Assembly (NCBI GenBank): GCA_011799875.1
Contig: JAAAXO010000108.1
Location: forward strand, 124,001 to 188,000
DNA length: 64,000 nt
Direction: 5' to 3'
From: Thinopyrum elongatum
Lineage: Eukaryota; Streptophyta; Magnoliopsida; Poales; Poaceae
Part shown: positions 23,908 through 36,198 of the stretch, in pieces
How positions within the stretch are numbered: the first letter of the stretch is position 1
Layout of the letters: every line of letters starts with the position of its first letter
Position numbers and translations under genes: made by a program
Notes under the pieces: model-generated
Told to the model about the DNA's origin: nothing
Databases searched by the model: none
Seen by the model: the letters and a program-made list of their open reading frames with translations, nothing else

Positions 23908-26021
23908 CAAGTCCATTGTTGATAGGCCATTTTGTGAAAGTTTTTTTAGACTTGTTGTACTGCAAGTTTAGTATTTTTCCCACAACCAAGTGCACATAAG
24001 ATGGCTCGGTGCAAAGGCATTTAATTTTTGAGCCTTTTTCATTTTGTTTGTTTATTTTCAAACTTGTGTCAAACTTGAAGTGTTGGCCATTCATACAAAA
24101 TGGTCTGGAATTGCTACTTACCTTGTGCCAACTTCATCCAACACAAATATTGTAGCATAAAATGATTTTTCAAAATTTTCAGGAGCAACCTACATCACAC
24201 ATGTAGTGCAAATTTGGGCCTTTTAGGATAATTCAATGAAATTCAACTAAATACATGGAATATAGGAACATTACTCTGAAATTGGACAAACCTGGTCAGT
24301 GCCCATCCATTGTGTCCTGCTTTTGATGAAAAATGAAATGGTACAAATTTCAAAATTATTTGAGACACTTCCTTCACAAAGAAAAGCCATTCAGGGGCTT
24401 GGAAAAATGGAAAATTAATTTTCTATTACACAATAATTACAATTCCTATGAAACATTGTCCACTATGGTTACACCAATAGTTGTGCCAAATTTGAGCATG
24501 TCATCATGAATTTTGCCATGTATGTGGTCATTTCCATGTGCATGTGCCTTGAAATCCACAAAAGTCCATTGTAGGTAGGCCATTTTGTGAAGGTTTTTTT
24601 TTCAAACTTGTTGTACTGCAAGTTTAGTATTTTTTTCAACAAGAGCACATAAGATGGCTCAGTGCGAAGGCATTTGAATTTTTGAGCCTTTTTTCAGTTT
24701 CTTTGTTTATTTTCAAACTTGGATCAAACTTGAAGTGTTGACCATTCATACAAAATGGTCTGGAATTGCTACTTGCCTTGTGCCAAGTTCATCCAACACC
24801 AATACTGTAGCATAAAATAATTTTTCAAAAATTTCAGGAGCAATCTACATCACACATGTGCAAATTTAGGCCTTTTCGGATAATTCAATGAAATTCAACT
24901 AAATGCGTGGAATATAGCAATATTACTCGGAAACTGCTGAAACCTGGTCAGTGCCCATCCAATGTGGCCTGCTTCTGATGAAATATGAAATGGTACAAAT
25001 TTCAAAATTATTTGAGGCACTTCGTTCACAAAGAAAAGCCATTTAGGGGCTTGGAAAATGTAAAATTAATTTTCTATTACAAAATAATTGCAAATTCCAA
25101 TGAAATATTGTCCACTATGGTTACACCAATAGTTGTGCCAAATTTGGGCATGTTATCATTAATTTTGCCATGTATGTAGTCATTTCCATGTGCATGTGCC
25201 TTGAAATCCACACAAGTCCATTGTAGATAGGCCATTTTGTGAAGTTTTTTTTTCCAGACTTGTTGTACTACAAGTTTAGTATGTTTCCCGCAAACAAGTG
25301 CACATAAGATGGCTTAGTGCAAAGGCATTTGAATTTTTGAGCCTTTTTCATTTTCTTTGTTTATTTTCAAACTTGGGTCAAACTTTCAGTGTTGACCATT
25401 CATACAAAATGGTATGGAATTGCTACTTGCCTTGTGGCAAGTTCATTCAACACCAATATTGTAGCATAAAATGATTTTTCAAACATGCAGTGTTGACCAT
25501 TCACACAAAATGGTTTTGCATTGCTACTTGCCTTGTGCCAAGTTCATCCAACACCGATATTGTAGAATAAAATTATTTTTCAAAACTTTCAGGAGCAATC
25601 TACATCACACTTGTAGTGCAAATTTGGGCCTTTTAGGATAATTCAATGAAATTCAACTAAATGCATGGAATGTAGCAATGTTACTCTAAAACTGCATAAA
25701 CCTGGTCAGTGTCAATCCAATGTGTCCTGCTTGATGAAAAATGAAATGGAACAAATTTCAAAATTATTTAAGGCACTTCTTTCACAAAGAAAATCCATTT
25801 CATGGACTTGGAAAATGAAAAATTAATTTTTTATTACAAAATAATTACAAATTCCTATGAAAAATTACCCACTATGGTTACACCAATAGTTGTGCCAAAT
25901 TTGTGCATGTTATCATGGATTTTGCCATGTACGTGGCCATTTCCATGTGCATGTGACTAGAAATCCACACTAGTCCATTGTAGATATGCCATTTTGTAGT
26001 GCAAATTTTAGGAGGAATCTA
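23908..26021. repeat. tandem satellite array, middle block
   Basis: This continues the same satellite. Anchors at 24338, 24990 and 25746 give spacings of 652 and 756 bp. With the solo LTR removed, the interrupted monomer is 627 bp. The block ends inside a short-type monomer at the ATCTA target of the Athila-like element. Confidence 0.9.
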
Positions 26022-27538
26022 TGATGACCCACAAGTATAGGGGATCAATCGTAGTCCTTTTGATAAGTAAGAGTGTCGAACCCAACGAGGAGCAGAAGGA
26101 AATGACAAGCGGTTTTCAGCAAGGAAATGTCTGCAAGCACTGAAATTATAAGTAACGAGTAGTTTGGTAGCAAGATAATATGTAACGAGCAAGTAACGGC
26201 AATGGTAACAAAAGTGCAGCAAGGTAGCCCACTCCTTTTGAGGCAAAGGACAGGCCAAGACGGTCTCTTATGATAAGCAAAATGTTCTTGAGGGTACACG
26301 GAAATTTCATCTAGTCACTTTCATCATGTTGGTTTGATTTGTGTTCGCTACTTTGATAATTTGATATGTGGGTGGATCGGTGCTTAGGTGCTATTCTTAC
26401 TTGAACAAACCTCCTACTTATGATTAACCCCCTTGCAAGCATCCGCAACTACGAGAAAAGTATTAAGAATAAATCTAACCATAGCATTAAACTTTTGGAT
26501 CCAAATCAATCCCTTACGGAATAGCCCATAAACTAGGGTTTAAGCTTCTGTCACTCTCGCGACCCATCATCTAATAACTACTCCACAATGCATTCCCTTA
26601 GGCCCAAATATGGTGAACTTTCATGTAGTCGATGTTCACATGACACCACTAAGGGAATCACAACATACATATCATCAAAATATCGAACACATATCAAGTT
26701 CACATGATTACTTGCAACAAGATTTCTCCCGTGACCTCAAGAACAAAAGTAACTACTCACTAATGATAATCATGCTCAAGATCAGAGGGGTATTAAATAG
26801 CATAATGGATCTGAACATATAATCTTCCACCAAATAAACCATATAGTAATCAACTACAAGATGTAATCAACAGTACTAGTCACCCACAAGTACCAATCTA
26901 TAGTTCCGGTACAAAGATTGAACACAAGAGATGAACTAGGGTTTGAGAGGAGATGGTGCTGTTGAAGATGTTGATGGAGATTGCCCTCCGCAAGATGGGA
27001 GAGTTGTTGGTGATGATGATGACGATGATTTCCCCCTCCGGGAGGGAAGTTCCCCCGGCGGAATCGCTCCGCCGGAGAGCAAAAGTGCTCCTGCCCAAGT
27101 TCTGCCTTGAGACGGTGGCGCTTCATCCCGAAAGTCCTCTCATTATTTTTTCTAGGTCAAAATGACGCATATACCAGAAGAGGGGCATCGGAGGTGGGCC
27201 GAGGAGGACACAACCCACCAGGGCGCACCTGGGCTCCCTGGCGCGCCCAGGTGGGTTGTGCCTACCTGGTGGGCCCCCTCTGGTAGTTATTTGCTCCAAT
27301 AATTCTTATTTATTCCATAAAAATTCCTCTTGAAGTTTCAGCTCATTTGGAGTTGTGCAGAATAGGTAACCTGACGTAGCTTTTTCAGGTCCAGATTTCC
27401 AGCTGCCAGAATTCTCCCTCTTTGTGTGAACCTTGCATTTATAAGAGAAAAGGCATTAGAATTACTCCAAAAAGCATTATTATGCATAAAAACATCATAA
27501 ATAACAGTAGGAAAACATGATGCAAAATGGACGTATCA
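26022..27538 (-). repeat. 3' LTR of the Athila-like element
   Basis: 1517 bp. On the element strand it starts TGATACGTCC and ends GGGTCATCA. It holds a GC-rich hairpin, with arms CACAACCCACC (27209-27219) and GGTGGGTTGTG (27250-27260). Confidence 0.92.
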
Positions 27539-29017
27539 ACTCCCCCAAGCTTAGACCTCGCTTGTCCTCAAGCGAAAACCGAAATCGAAAAACATGTCGA
27601 CATGCTTAGAGAGAGAGGTGTCGATAAAAACAAAATACGGACATAGAAGCATCATGTATATTATTATAACAGCAACAAACTTTAACATAGAACTTTATCA
27701 TATAACTTTTATCATAAACTTCTCATGAATAAGTAACAATTCATCACAACATCGAAGTATAAAGCATAAACTCTATTGGAAACCAACAAACTATGTTCTC
27801 AGTCAACTTTGCAACTACAATTCATCATCTTTTCAGGAAGGGTCATGTATCAGAGCCTTTTTAGCAAGTCCACATACTCAACCATCATATAGTCTTCTAT
27901 GATTGCTAACACTCACCGCATCCACATGAGCAAAACGTTTCAACCGGACACATAGAAAGATAGGGGCTTATAGTTTCGCCTCCCAACATACTCACCTCGA
28001 GGGTGATGTCAACTATAATAACTCATGCTACACATATCCAACTTGATATATGTGCCTAGATCTTTCCTCACCACATGATGCTTGCCAAAAGAGAAAATAA
28101 AATGGAATAGAGAGAAGAACTTTGACTGTTGCATAAAAGTAAATACATAAAAGTAAAGGATAGGCCCTTCGCGGAGGGAAGCAGAGGTTGCAATACGCTT
28201 ATTTGTTTGTATGCTCAATCTCTTAGTGCAAAAGAACGTCATGTTATATTGCCCCTTATGATAGCAACCTTTATTATGCAGTCTATCGCTTTTATTCTTT
28301 GCCATCACAAGTTCGTACAACGCTCAATTTTCTCTTACACTAAATGATCCAACACTTTTAGAAGCAATTTTTATTGCCTTTTTGAACCGATGACAACTTA
28401 CTTGAAGGATCTTACTCAACCCATAGGTAAGTATGGTGGACTCTCAAAATAAGATGTGGGTTTAAAGGTTTTTGGATGCATAAGTAGTATCTCTACTTAG
28501 TGCGGAATTTTTGGCTAGCAAAGATGGGGGGCAAGCACCACATGTTAAAGGATCTATGACAATATAACTTCTATGTGAATATGAACAAACATAAATCATT
28601 ACGTTGTCTTCCTTGTCCAACGTCAACAATTTTGGCATATAATATTTTGATGGGGGCTCACAATCACAAAAGATGTCCAAGATAGTATATTTGCATGTGA
28701 ATCTTCTCTTCCCTTATTAATTCTTTCATGAATTGCATTATTGACCAATGCTATGTTTGTCAATCTCCAATAAAATTTTCTACCTATACTCTTCCTTATG
28801 TGATGTCATTACTTACCATAAAATTAGCATATGATCTTTTTCATTTATTTCTTTTCTTATTATTGAACATGAAAGTAAAGAAAACAAAAATCAAACTAAA
28901 CTTTATTATATATATCTTGCACACGATTACAGAGATAGATCACTAAGCAAACACTCGAAAAGAAAGGATCAAACTAAACGTTTATTCATCTAAAGCAAAA
29001 GATAACTATGGATCGAA
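27539..29017 (-). other. 3' untranslated region and polypurine tract of the Athila-like element
   Basis: The polypurine tract AAGCTTGGGGGAGT lies at 27552-27539 directly against the LTR. The remaining ~1.4 kb is AT-rich, with short ORFs on both strands that match nothing I know. I see no gene in it. Confidence 0.75.
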
Positions 29018-29545
29018 CTAAGATAAGTAAAGGCAAAAGATAGTGGAGGTGATAGGATACCGGGGCACCTCCCCCAAGCTTGGCACAAGCCAAGGGGAGT
29101 GCCCATACCCGATTACTAAATTTTCTTTTGTTGATGAAGAAGGAGGTGGTGATGATGAAGTAGTGGCCCTCTCCAACAGCTTCTCCAATCTACGGATGAT
29201 GCTCCGGAGGGCGATGATGTGCTCTTGCAATAGAATATTTTCACGGGTGAGATATTTATTTTGCACATGAACCATTTCGATGATCCGAAAGGCTTCAATC
29301 TCAGTGGGGGTAAGATGATCATAGTAAGGTTTAAGCATATCTTATTCTTCCTCCTCGGCAGGCAAAGCTTGCTCGACCACCGGCGCTTGATCTCCGGTGG
29401 CCTCCTTGCTCTTGTCCCCTTTGATGACTTCTTCAGGCTCTTCTCTCTTCAACTCGATCTTCATCAACCAAGACTCCCCTTCTACGTTGTTGGAGGAGGG
29501 AGAAGACATGATGCCTGGCTTAATAGATCTGACCGAAAACAACAA
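29018..29545 (-). pseudogene. small acidic/coiled ORF downstream of pol, one in-frame stop
   Basis: This is a short reading frame in the position where Athila elements may carry an env-like or accessory gene. The first part (29545-29342) is rich in Glu and Lys (MKIELKREEPEEVIKGDKSK). A TAA at 29342-29344 interrupts it. The same frame then continues from 29338 with a Leu/Arg-rich, possibly coiled stretch (LRSIIRRLEKLLERATT) and a serine/proline run. No signal peptide or membrane segment was seen, so an envelope role is not supported. A GC hairpin and a TATA-like TATATAAAT block lie just upstream (29598-29730), so it may have had its own transcript. Its function is unknown. Confidence 0.5.
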
Positions 29546-29666
29546 GAAAAGAAAAAAGAAGATTTCTCCGTGATACGGTGGTCAATAGGTTCGGGGGGTA
29601 TATAAATATTTTTTTATCTTGGGAAACAAGCAAACGGAAGAAAAACGGAGTCCAGAAGGTACCCGA

Positions 29667-29730
29667 GGTGGGCACAACCCACCTGGGCACGCCTGGCAAG
29701 CCAGGGGTGCCCTGGTGTCTTGTGCCCACC
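29667..29730 (-). promoter_or_regulatory. GC-rich hairpin between pol and the downstream ORF
   Basis: Perfect 11-bp arms GGTGGGCACAA (29667-29677) and TTGTGCCCACC (29720-29730) flank a further GC-rich, partly self-complementary loop. The same arm words occur in both LTRs of this element. A TATA-like run (29598-29608) follows on the minus strand before the small ORF. A promoter or RNA-structure role is inference only. Confidence 0.4.
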
Positions 29731-29852
29731 AGGGTTACCTTCCTGGTTGCTTCTTATTTTCCTAATTTTTGTTATATTCCAAAACGGACAGAAAATATTT
29801 TTGCGGATTTTTCGGAGTCCGTTTACTTACCGTATGACGTACCTCCTTTTTT

Positions 29853-32800
29853 TCACGATTTTGGAGTGTTCCGGAAGGTTTCCTTTATGTATTCTTCCGG
29901 TGTCATGGTTTGGATAATATTGCTTTCAACGTTAATGGGCGTACCTGAGATATAATGTTTTATTCTTTGCCCATTGACAACCTTCGGGTTAGTACCTTCG
30001 GCATTATTTATCTTGATGGCTCCGGATCGATAAACCTCCTCGATAACATAAGGTCCTTCCCATTTGGAGAGGAGTTTTCCTGCAAAGAATCTGAAACAAG
30101 AGTTGTACAAAAGAACATATTCTCCAACTTTGAACTCACGCTTTTGGATTCTTTTGTCATGCCATCTTTTAACTTTTTCTTTAAATAATTTGGCATTTTC
30201 ATAGGCTTGGGTTCTCCATTCATCTAGTGAGCTAATATCAAATAACCTCTTTTCACCAGCATGTTTGAAATCATAGTTGAGTTCTTTAATTGCCCAATAT
30301 GCTTTATGTTCTAACTCAAGAGGCAAATGACAAGCTTTTCCATAAACCATTTTATACGGAGACATACCCATAGGATTTTTATATGCTGTTCTATAAGCCC
30401 AAAGTGCATCATCTAACTTCTTAGACCAATTCTTTCGGGACCTATTGACAGTTTTTTGTAATATTAATTTTATTTCTCTATTGCTAAGTTCAACTTGACC
30501 ACTAGACTGAGGATGATAAGGTGATGCAATTCTATGGTTAACATCATATTTAGCAAGCATTTTACGGAAAGCACCATGAATAAAATGTGAACCACCATCA
30601 GTCATTAAATATCTAGGGACTCCAAACCTTGGGAAAATGACTTCCTTAAGCATTTTAATAGAGGTGTTGTGATCAGCACTACTAGTTGGAATAGCTTCTA
30701 CCTACTTAGTAACATAATCAACAGCAACCAAAATATGTGTATACCCATTAGAGGAAGGAAAAGGTCCCATGTAATCAAATCCCCAAACATCAAATGGTTC
30801 AACAGCAAGAGAATAATTCATAGGCATTTCCTGATGCTTACCAATATTACCAATTCTTTGACATTCATCACAAGATAAAACAAACTTACGGGCATCCTTG
30901 AAGAGAGTAGGCCAATAAAAACCAGATTGCAATACCTTGTGAGTAGTTCTATCTCCCGCATGATGTCCTCCATAAGCTTCAGAGTGACATTTCCGTAGGA
31001 TTTGTCCCTGTTCATGCTCAGGTACACAACATCTAATAATACCATCTACTCCTTCTTTATAAAGATGTGGGTCATCACAAAAGTAATGTCTTAAATCATA
31101 GAAGAATTTTTTCTTTTGTTGGTATGTGAAGCTAGGTGGTATATATTTAGCAACAATATAATTGGCATAGTCAGCATACCAAGGAGTGTTATGAGAAACA
31201 TTTATTGCTGCTAATTGTTCATCAGGAAAACTATCGTTAATAGGTTGTGGGTCATCAAGAATATTTTCTAACCTAGACAAGTTATCAGCCACGGGGTTCT
31301 CAGCTCCCTTTCTATTAGTGATATGTAAATCAAATTGTTGTAGCAAAAGAACCCACCTAATGAGTCTAGGTTTAGCATCCTTCTTTTCCATAAGATATTT
31401 TATAGCAGCATGATCGGTGTGAACAGTCACTTTAGAATCAACAATGTAAGATCTAAATTTATCACAACCAAACACCACTGCTAAGAATTCTTTTTAAGTA
31501 GTAGCATAATTTCGTTGAGCACTGTCCAGAGTTTTACTAGCATAATGAATAACATTTAATTTCTTATCGACTCTTTGTCCTAAAACAGCACCAACAGCAT
31601 AATCACTAGCATCACACATAATTTCAGAAGGCAAGTTCCAATCAGGTGGTTGAACAATATGTGCAGAAATCAAGGCTTTCTTAAGTGTTTCAAAGGCTTC
31701 TACACAATCATCATAAAAAACAAATGGAACATCCTTCTGTAAAAGATTTGTAAGAGGCCTAGAAATTTTAGAGAAGTCTTTAATAAACCTCCTATAGAAA
31801 CCAGCATGACCGAGGAAACTACGAATACCTTTGATATCTTTAGGGCATGTCATTTTCTCAATTGCATCAACTTTATCTTTATCACCTCAATACCTCGTTC
31901 AGAAATTTTATGTCCCAAGACAATACCTTCATTAACCATAAAGTGGCACTTCTCCCAATTCAAGGCGATATTAGTTTGCTCGCATCTCTGCAAAACTCGA
32001 TCAAGGTTGCTTAAGCAATCATCAAAAGAAGTTCCATAAACGGAAAAATCATCCATGAAAACCTCAACAATCTTTTCACAAAAATCAGAGAATATAGCAG
32101 TCATACATCTTTGAAAAGTATCAGGTGCATTAAATAAACCAAAAGGCATACGTCTATAAGCATAAGTTCCAAAAGGGCAAGTAAAGGTGGTTTTCTCTTG
32201 ATTAGGTTGTGAGACAGGTATTTGAGAAAAACCAGAATATCCATCAAGAAAGCAAAAATGTGTGTGCTTTGATAGTCTTTCTAACATTTGATCAATAAAA
32301 GGCAGAGGGTAATGATCTTTTCTAGTAGCTTTATTTAGTTTTCTAAAATCAATTACCATTCTGTAGCCAGTGACAATTCTTTGTGGAATAAGTTCATTCT
32401 TATCTTTAGGAACAACGGTAATACCTCCCTTTTTAGGGACACAATGAACGGGACTTACCCATCTACTATCAGCTATGGGATAGATTATACCTGCTTCCAG
32501 AAGCTTCATTATTTTAGTTCTTACAACTTCTTTCATTTTAGGATTTAAACTTCATTGGTGATCAACAACGGGTTTAGCATCAGGCTCCATATTAATTTTA
32601 TGCTGACAGAGAGTGGGACTAATGTCCTTTAAATCATCAAGAGTATATCCAATGGCAACTTGATGCTTCTTCAGAACCTTTAATAATCTTTCTTCTTCAT
32701 GTTTTGAAAGGTTAGCACTAATAATAACAGGATAAATCTTTTTCTCATCAAGATAAGCATATTTCAAAGTGTCTGGCAATTGTTTAAATTCAAACACAGG

Positions 32801-32935
32801 ATCACCTTTAGGTGGAGGAGGACCTCCTAGAGTTTCAATAGGCAAATTGTGTTTAAGTAGAGGACGTTGTTCAAAGAAAATCTTATCTATTTCATTTCTT
32901 TCATGCAGATGCATATCATTTTCATGGTCTAGCAA
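29853..32935 (-). pseudogene. pol: Athila-type pol (RT, RNase H, integrase), stops and frameshift
   Basis: This polymerase region is broken into five open pieces. RT lies at about 32530-31900 with the catalytic FMDD (VFMDDFSVYG, near 32055). The RT connection and RNase H (MCDASDYAVGAVLG) lie at about 31850-31300. The integrase zinc region ([10 protein letters not shown] and CDEC) is near 31000-30860. The integrase core runs from about 30780 to 30480, with DYMGPF, TDGGSHF and GQVELSNRE giving D, D and E. Breaks are TGA at 32552-32554, a one-base loss near 31890 (frame change), TAA at 31494-31496 and TAG at 30702-30704. Domain order and motifs are complete, so decay is by point changes after insertion. 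It joins gag-protease upstream through another frame change near 32947. It cannot make a full polyprotein. Confidence 0.88.
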
Positions 32936-34575
32936 ATATTGTTCTAGTCAGTAGGAGGCACAGCAATAGAAGCAAGACCAATTATTTCATCCTTACTAGG
33001 CAATTCTTCCTTATGATGTTTTCTACTAAACTTGGAAAAATTAAACTCATGAGACTCATCACCAAAACTAACACCGACAATTTATTTCTCATGATCTATT
33101 TTAGCATTGACGGTGTTCAAGAAAGGTCTACCAAAGATAATGGGACAAAAGTCATCTTGTGGGGAACCAAGAATAAGAAAATCAGTAGGGTATTTTATTT
33201 TCCCACACAAGACTTCAACATCTCTAACAATCCCAAGTGGTGTGATGGTGTCCCTATTAGCAAGTTTAGTAGTAACATCTATGTCTTCTATTTCAGCGGG
33301 TGCTATATCATTCATAATGTCTTGATATAAGGTAAAAGGAATGGCACTCACACTAGTACCTATGTCGCATAAACCATGATAACAGTGATCTCCTATTTTA
33401 ACTGAGACAATAGGCATGCCAACAATGGGTCTATGTTTATCTTTTTCATCGGGTTTGGCAATTCTAGCAGCTTCATCACAGAAGTAAATAACATGCCCAT
33501 CTATATTTTCAACAAAGAGATCTTTAACCATAGCAACACTAGGTTCTACTTTGATTTGTTCAGCAGGTTTGGAAGTTCTAATATAACTTTTGTTGACCAC
33601 AGTTGAGACTTTAGCATGTTCCTTTATCCTAACAGGGAAAGGTGGTTTTTCAATATAAGCAGTAGGCACAACTGGATCAACATTGTAAATACTAGTTTCA
33701 TCTTTAGCTATTACTAGTTCTTTAATTTCTTCTTTGATAGGTGGGTGATATTTAAACCACTTCTCCTTAGGGAGGTCAACATGAGTAGCAAATGATTCAC
33801 AAAAGGAGGCTACTATCTCAGAGTCAAGTCCATATTTAGTGCTAAACTTTTGAAAAGCATCGGTATTCATAAAAGATTTGACACAGTCATACTTAAGCTT
33901 AATACCTGACTCTTTACCTTCGTCGAGTTCCCAATCTTCAGAGTTGCGTTTAATTCTTTCTAAAAGATCCCACCGGAAGTCAATAGTCTTCTTCATAAAG
34001 GAACCAGTACAAGAAGTATCAAGCATGGATCGATCATCATGAGAAAGCCGAGCATAAAAATTCTGAATAATAATTTCTCTTGAGAGCTCATGATTGGGGC
34101 ATGAATATAACATTTACTTAAGCCTCCCCCAAGCTAGAGCGATACTTTCTCCTTCACGAGGCCAAAAATTATATATATAATTCCGATCACGATGAACTAG
34201 ATGCATAGGATAAATTTTTTGGTAAAATTCCAATTTCAATCGATTCCAATTCCAAGATCCAATATCATCACATAGCCTATACCATGCCAATGCTTTTCCC
34301 TTCAAAGATAAAGGGAAAACCTTCTTCTTAGCTTCATCTCCGGGTAAACCTGCAAGCTTAAATAATCCACAAATTTCATCCACATATATCAAGTGCATAT
34401 CAGGATGTTCAGTTCCATCTCCTGCATAAGGATTAGCTAGCAGTTGTTCTATCATGCCCGAAGGAATTTCATAACCAATATTTTCAGTAGGTGCAGTAGG
34501 TTGAGGGGTAACTAATTGTGGTTCCGGTCGAGGTGAAGATACCCCGAACAAACCCCTCAAAGGATTGTTCTCCAT
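32936..34575 (-). pseudogene. gag: Athila-type gag-protease, stops and frameshift
   Basis: Gag begins at an ATG at 34575 (MENNPLRGLFG), 77 bases after the primer site. The capsid-like part includes PLSLKGKALAWYRL. A TAA at 34114-34116 interrupts it (WGRLK stop MLYSC), with the frame unchanged on both sides. The aspartic protease motif CDIGTSVSAI lies near 33350-33370. A second TAA at 33082-33084 and a small loss near 32947 end the frame before pol. No zinc knuckle of the CCHC type was seen. The coding order and single long frame suggest an originally continuous gag-pol. Related gag-protease sequence is at 41883-44646, on the opposite strand and diverged. Confidence 0.85.
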
Positions 34576-34651
34576 AGTAACAAGTACAATAAATTTCAAC
34601 ACGTAGTAATAATTTTTCCTTACCGATTTCCACTTACCAAGAGTGCTTCAC

Positions 34652-34669
34652 TCACCGGCAACGGTGCCA
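34652..34669 (-). other. primer binding site of the Athila-like element
   Basis: It reads TGGCACCGTTGCCGGTGA on the minus strand, 11 bases from the LTR end. It differs by two bases from the site at 41816-41833 (TGGCGCCGTTGCCGGGGA). Confidence 0.8.
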
Positions 34670-34680
34670 GAAAAGAGCCT

Positions 34681-36198
34681 TGATGACCCACAAGTATAGG
34701 GGATCAATTGTAGTCCTTTCGATAAGTAAGAGTGTCGAACCCAACGAGGAGCAGAAGGAAATGACAAGCGGTTTTCAGCAAGGTAATTTCTGCAAGCACT
34801 GAAATTATAAGTAACGAGTAGTTTGGTAGCAAGATAATTTGTAACGAGCAAGTAACGGTAGTGGTAACAAAAGTTCAGCAAGGTAGCCCAATCCTTTTGA
34901 GGCAAAGGACAAGCCAAGATGGTCTCTTATGATAAGCAAAGCGTTTTTTAGGGTACACGGGAATTTCATCTAGTCACTTTCATCATGTTGGTTTGATTTG
35001 TGTTCGCTACTTTGATAATTTGATATGTGGGTGGACCGGTGCTTAGGTGTTGTTCTTACTTGAACAAACCTCCTACTTATGATTAACCCCCTCGCAAGCA
35101 TCCGCAACTACGAGAAAAGTATTAAGAATAAACCTAACCATAGCATTAAACTTTTGGATCCAAATTAGTCCCTCACGGAATAGCGCATAAACTAGGGTTT
35201 AAGCTTCTATCACTCTCGCAACCCATCATCTAATAACTACTCCACAATGCATTCCCTTAGGCCCAAATATGATGAAGTGTCATGTAGTCGCTGTTCACAT
35301 GACACCACTAAGGGAATCACAACATACATATCATCAAAATATCGAACACATATCAAGTTCACATGATTACTTGCAACAAGATTTCTCCCGTGACCTCAAG
35401 AACAAAAGTAACTACTCACTAATGATAATCATGCTCAAGATCAGAGGGGTATTAAATAGCATAATGGATCTGAACATATAATCTTCCACCAAATAAACCA
35501 TATAGTAATCAACTACAAGATGTAATCAACAGTACTAGTCACCCACAAGTACCAATCTATAGTTCCAGTACAAAGATTGAACACAAGAGATGAACTAGGG
35601 TTTGAGAAGAGATGGTGATGTTGAAGATGTTGATGGAGATTGCCCTCCCCAAGATGGGAGGGTTGTTGGTGATGATGATGACGATGATCTCCCCCTCCGG
35701 GAGGGAAGTTCCCCCGGCGGAATCGCTCTGCCGGAGAGCAAAAGTGCTCCTGCCTAAGTTCTGCCTCGAGACGGCGGCGCTTCGTCCCGAAAGTCCTCTC
35801 CTTATTTTTTCTAGGTCAAAATGACTTATATACCAGAAGAGGGGCATCGGAGGTGGGCCGAGGAGGGCACAACCCACCAGGGCATGCCTGGGCTCCCTGG
35901 CGCGCCCATGTGGGTTGTGCCCACCTGGTGGGGCTCCTCTGGTAGTTATTTGCTCCAATAATTCTTATTTTTTCCATAAAAATTCCTCGTGAAGTTTCAG
36001 CTCATTTGGAGTTGTGCAGAATAGGTAGCCTGACGTAGCTTTTTCAGGTCCAGATTTCCAGCTACCGGAATTCTCCCTCTTTGTGTGAACCTTGCATATT
36101 ATGAGAGAAAGGGCATAAGAATTACTCCAAAAAGCATTATTATGCATAAAAACATCATAAATAACAGTAGGAAAACATAATGCAAAATGGACGTATCA
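34681..36198 (-). repeat. 5' LTR of the Athila-like element
   Basis: 1518 bp, with the same ends as the 3' LTR. The hairpin arms are at 35868-35878 and 35910-35919. It is followed at 36199 by the second copy of the target duplication ATCTA. Confidence 0.92.

Larger units (their letters stand above)
26022..36198 (-). mobile_element. full-length Athila-lineage gypsy element, degenerate, target duplication ATCTA
   Basis: This 10,177-bp element is flanked by ATCTA at 26017-26021 and 36199-36203 within a satellite monomer. On the minus strand the order is LTR (34681-36198), primer site (34652-34669, TGGCACCGTTGCCGGTGA), gag-protease, RT-RNase H-integrase, a GC hairpin, a small ORF, a polypurine tract (27539-27552) and LTR (26022-27538). 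The primer site and layout fit the Athila group; Sabrina- or WHAM-like names are possible but unproven. The two LTRs differ at about 16 of the first ~290 bases by eye, so the insertion is not recent. Confidence 0.92.

Noticed and set aside
28009..28946. Short ORFs in the 3' untranslated region of the Athila-like element
   Set aside because: They occur on both strands of AT-rich sequence, have no known domain and fit chance.
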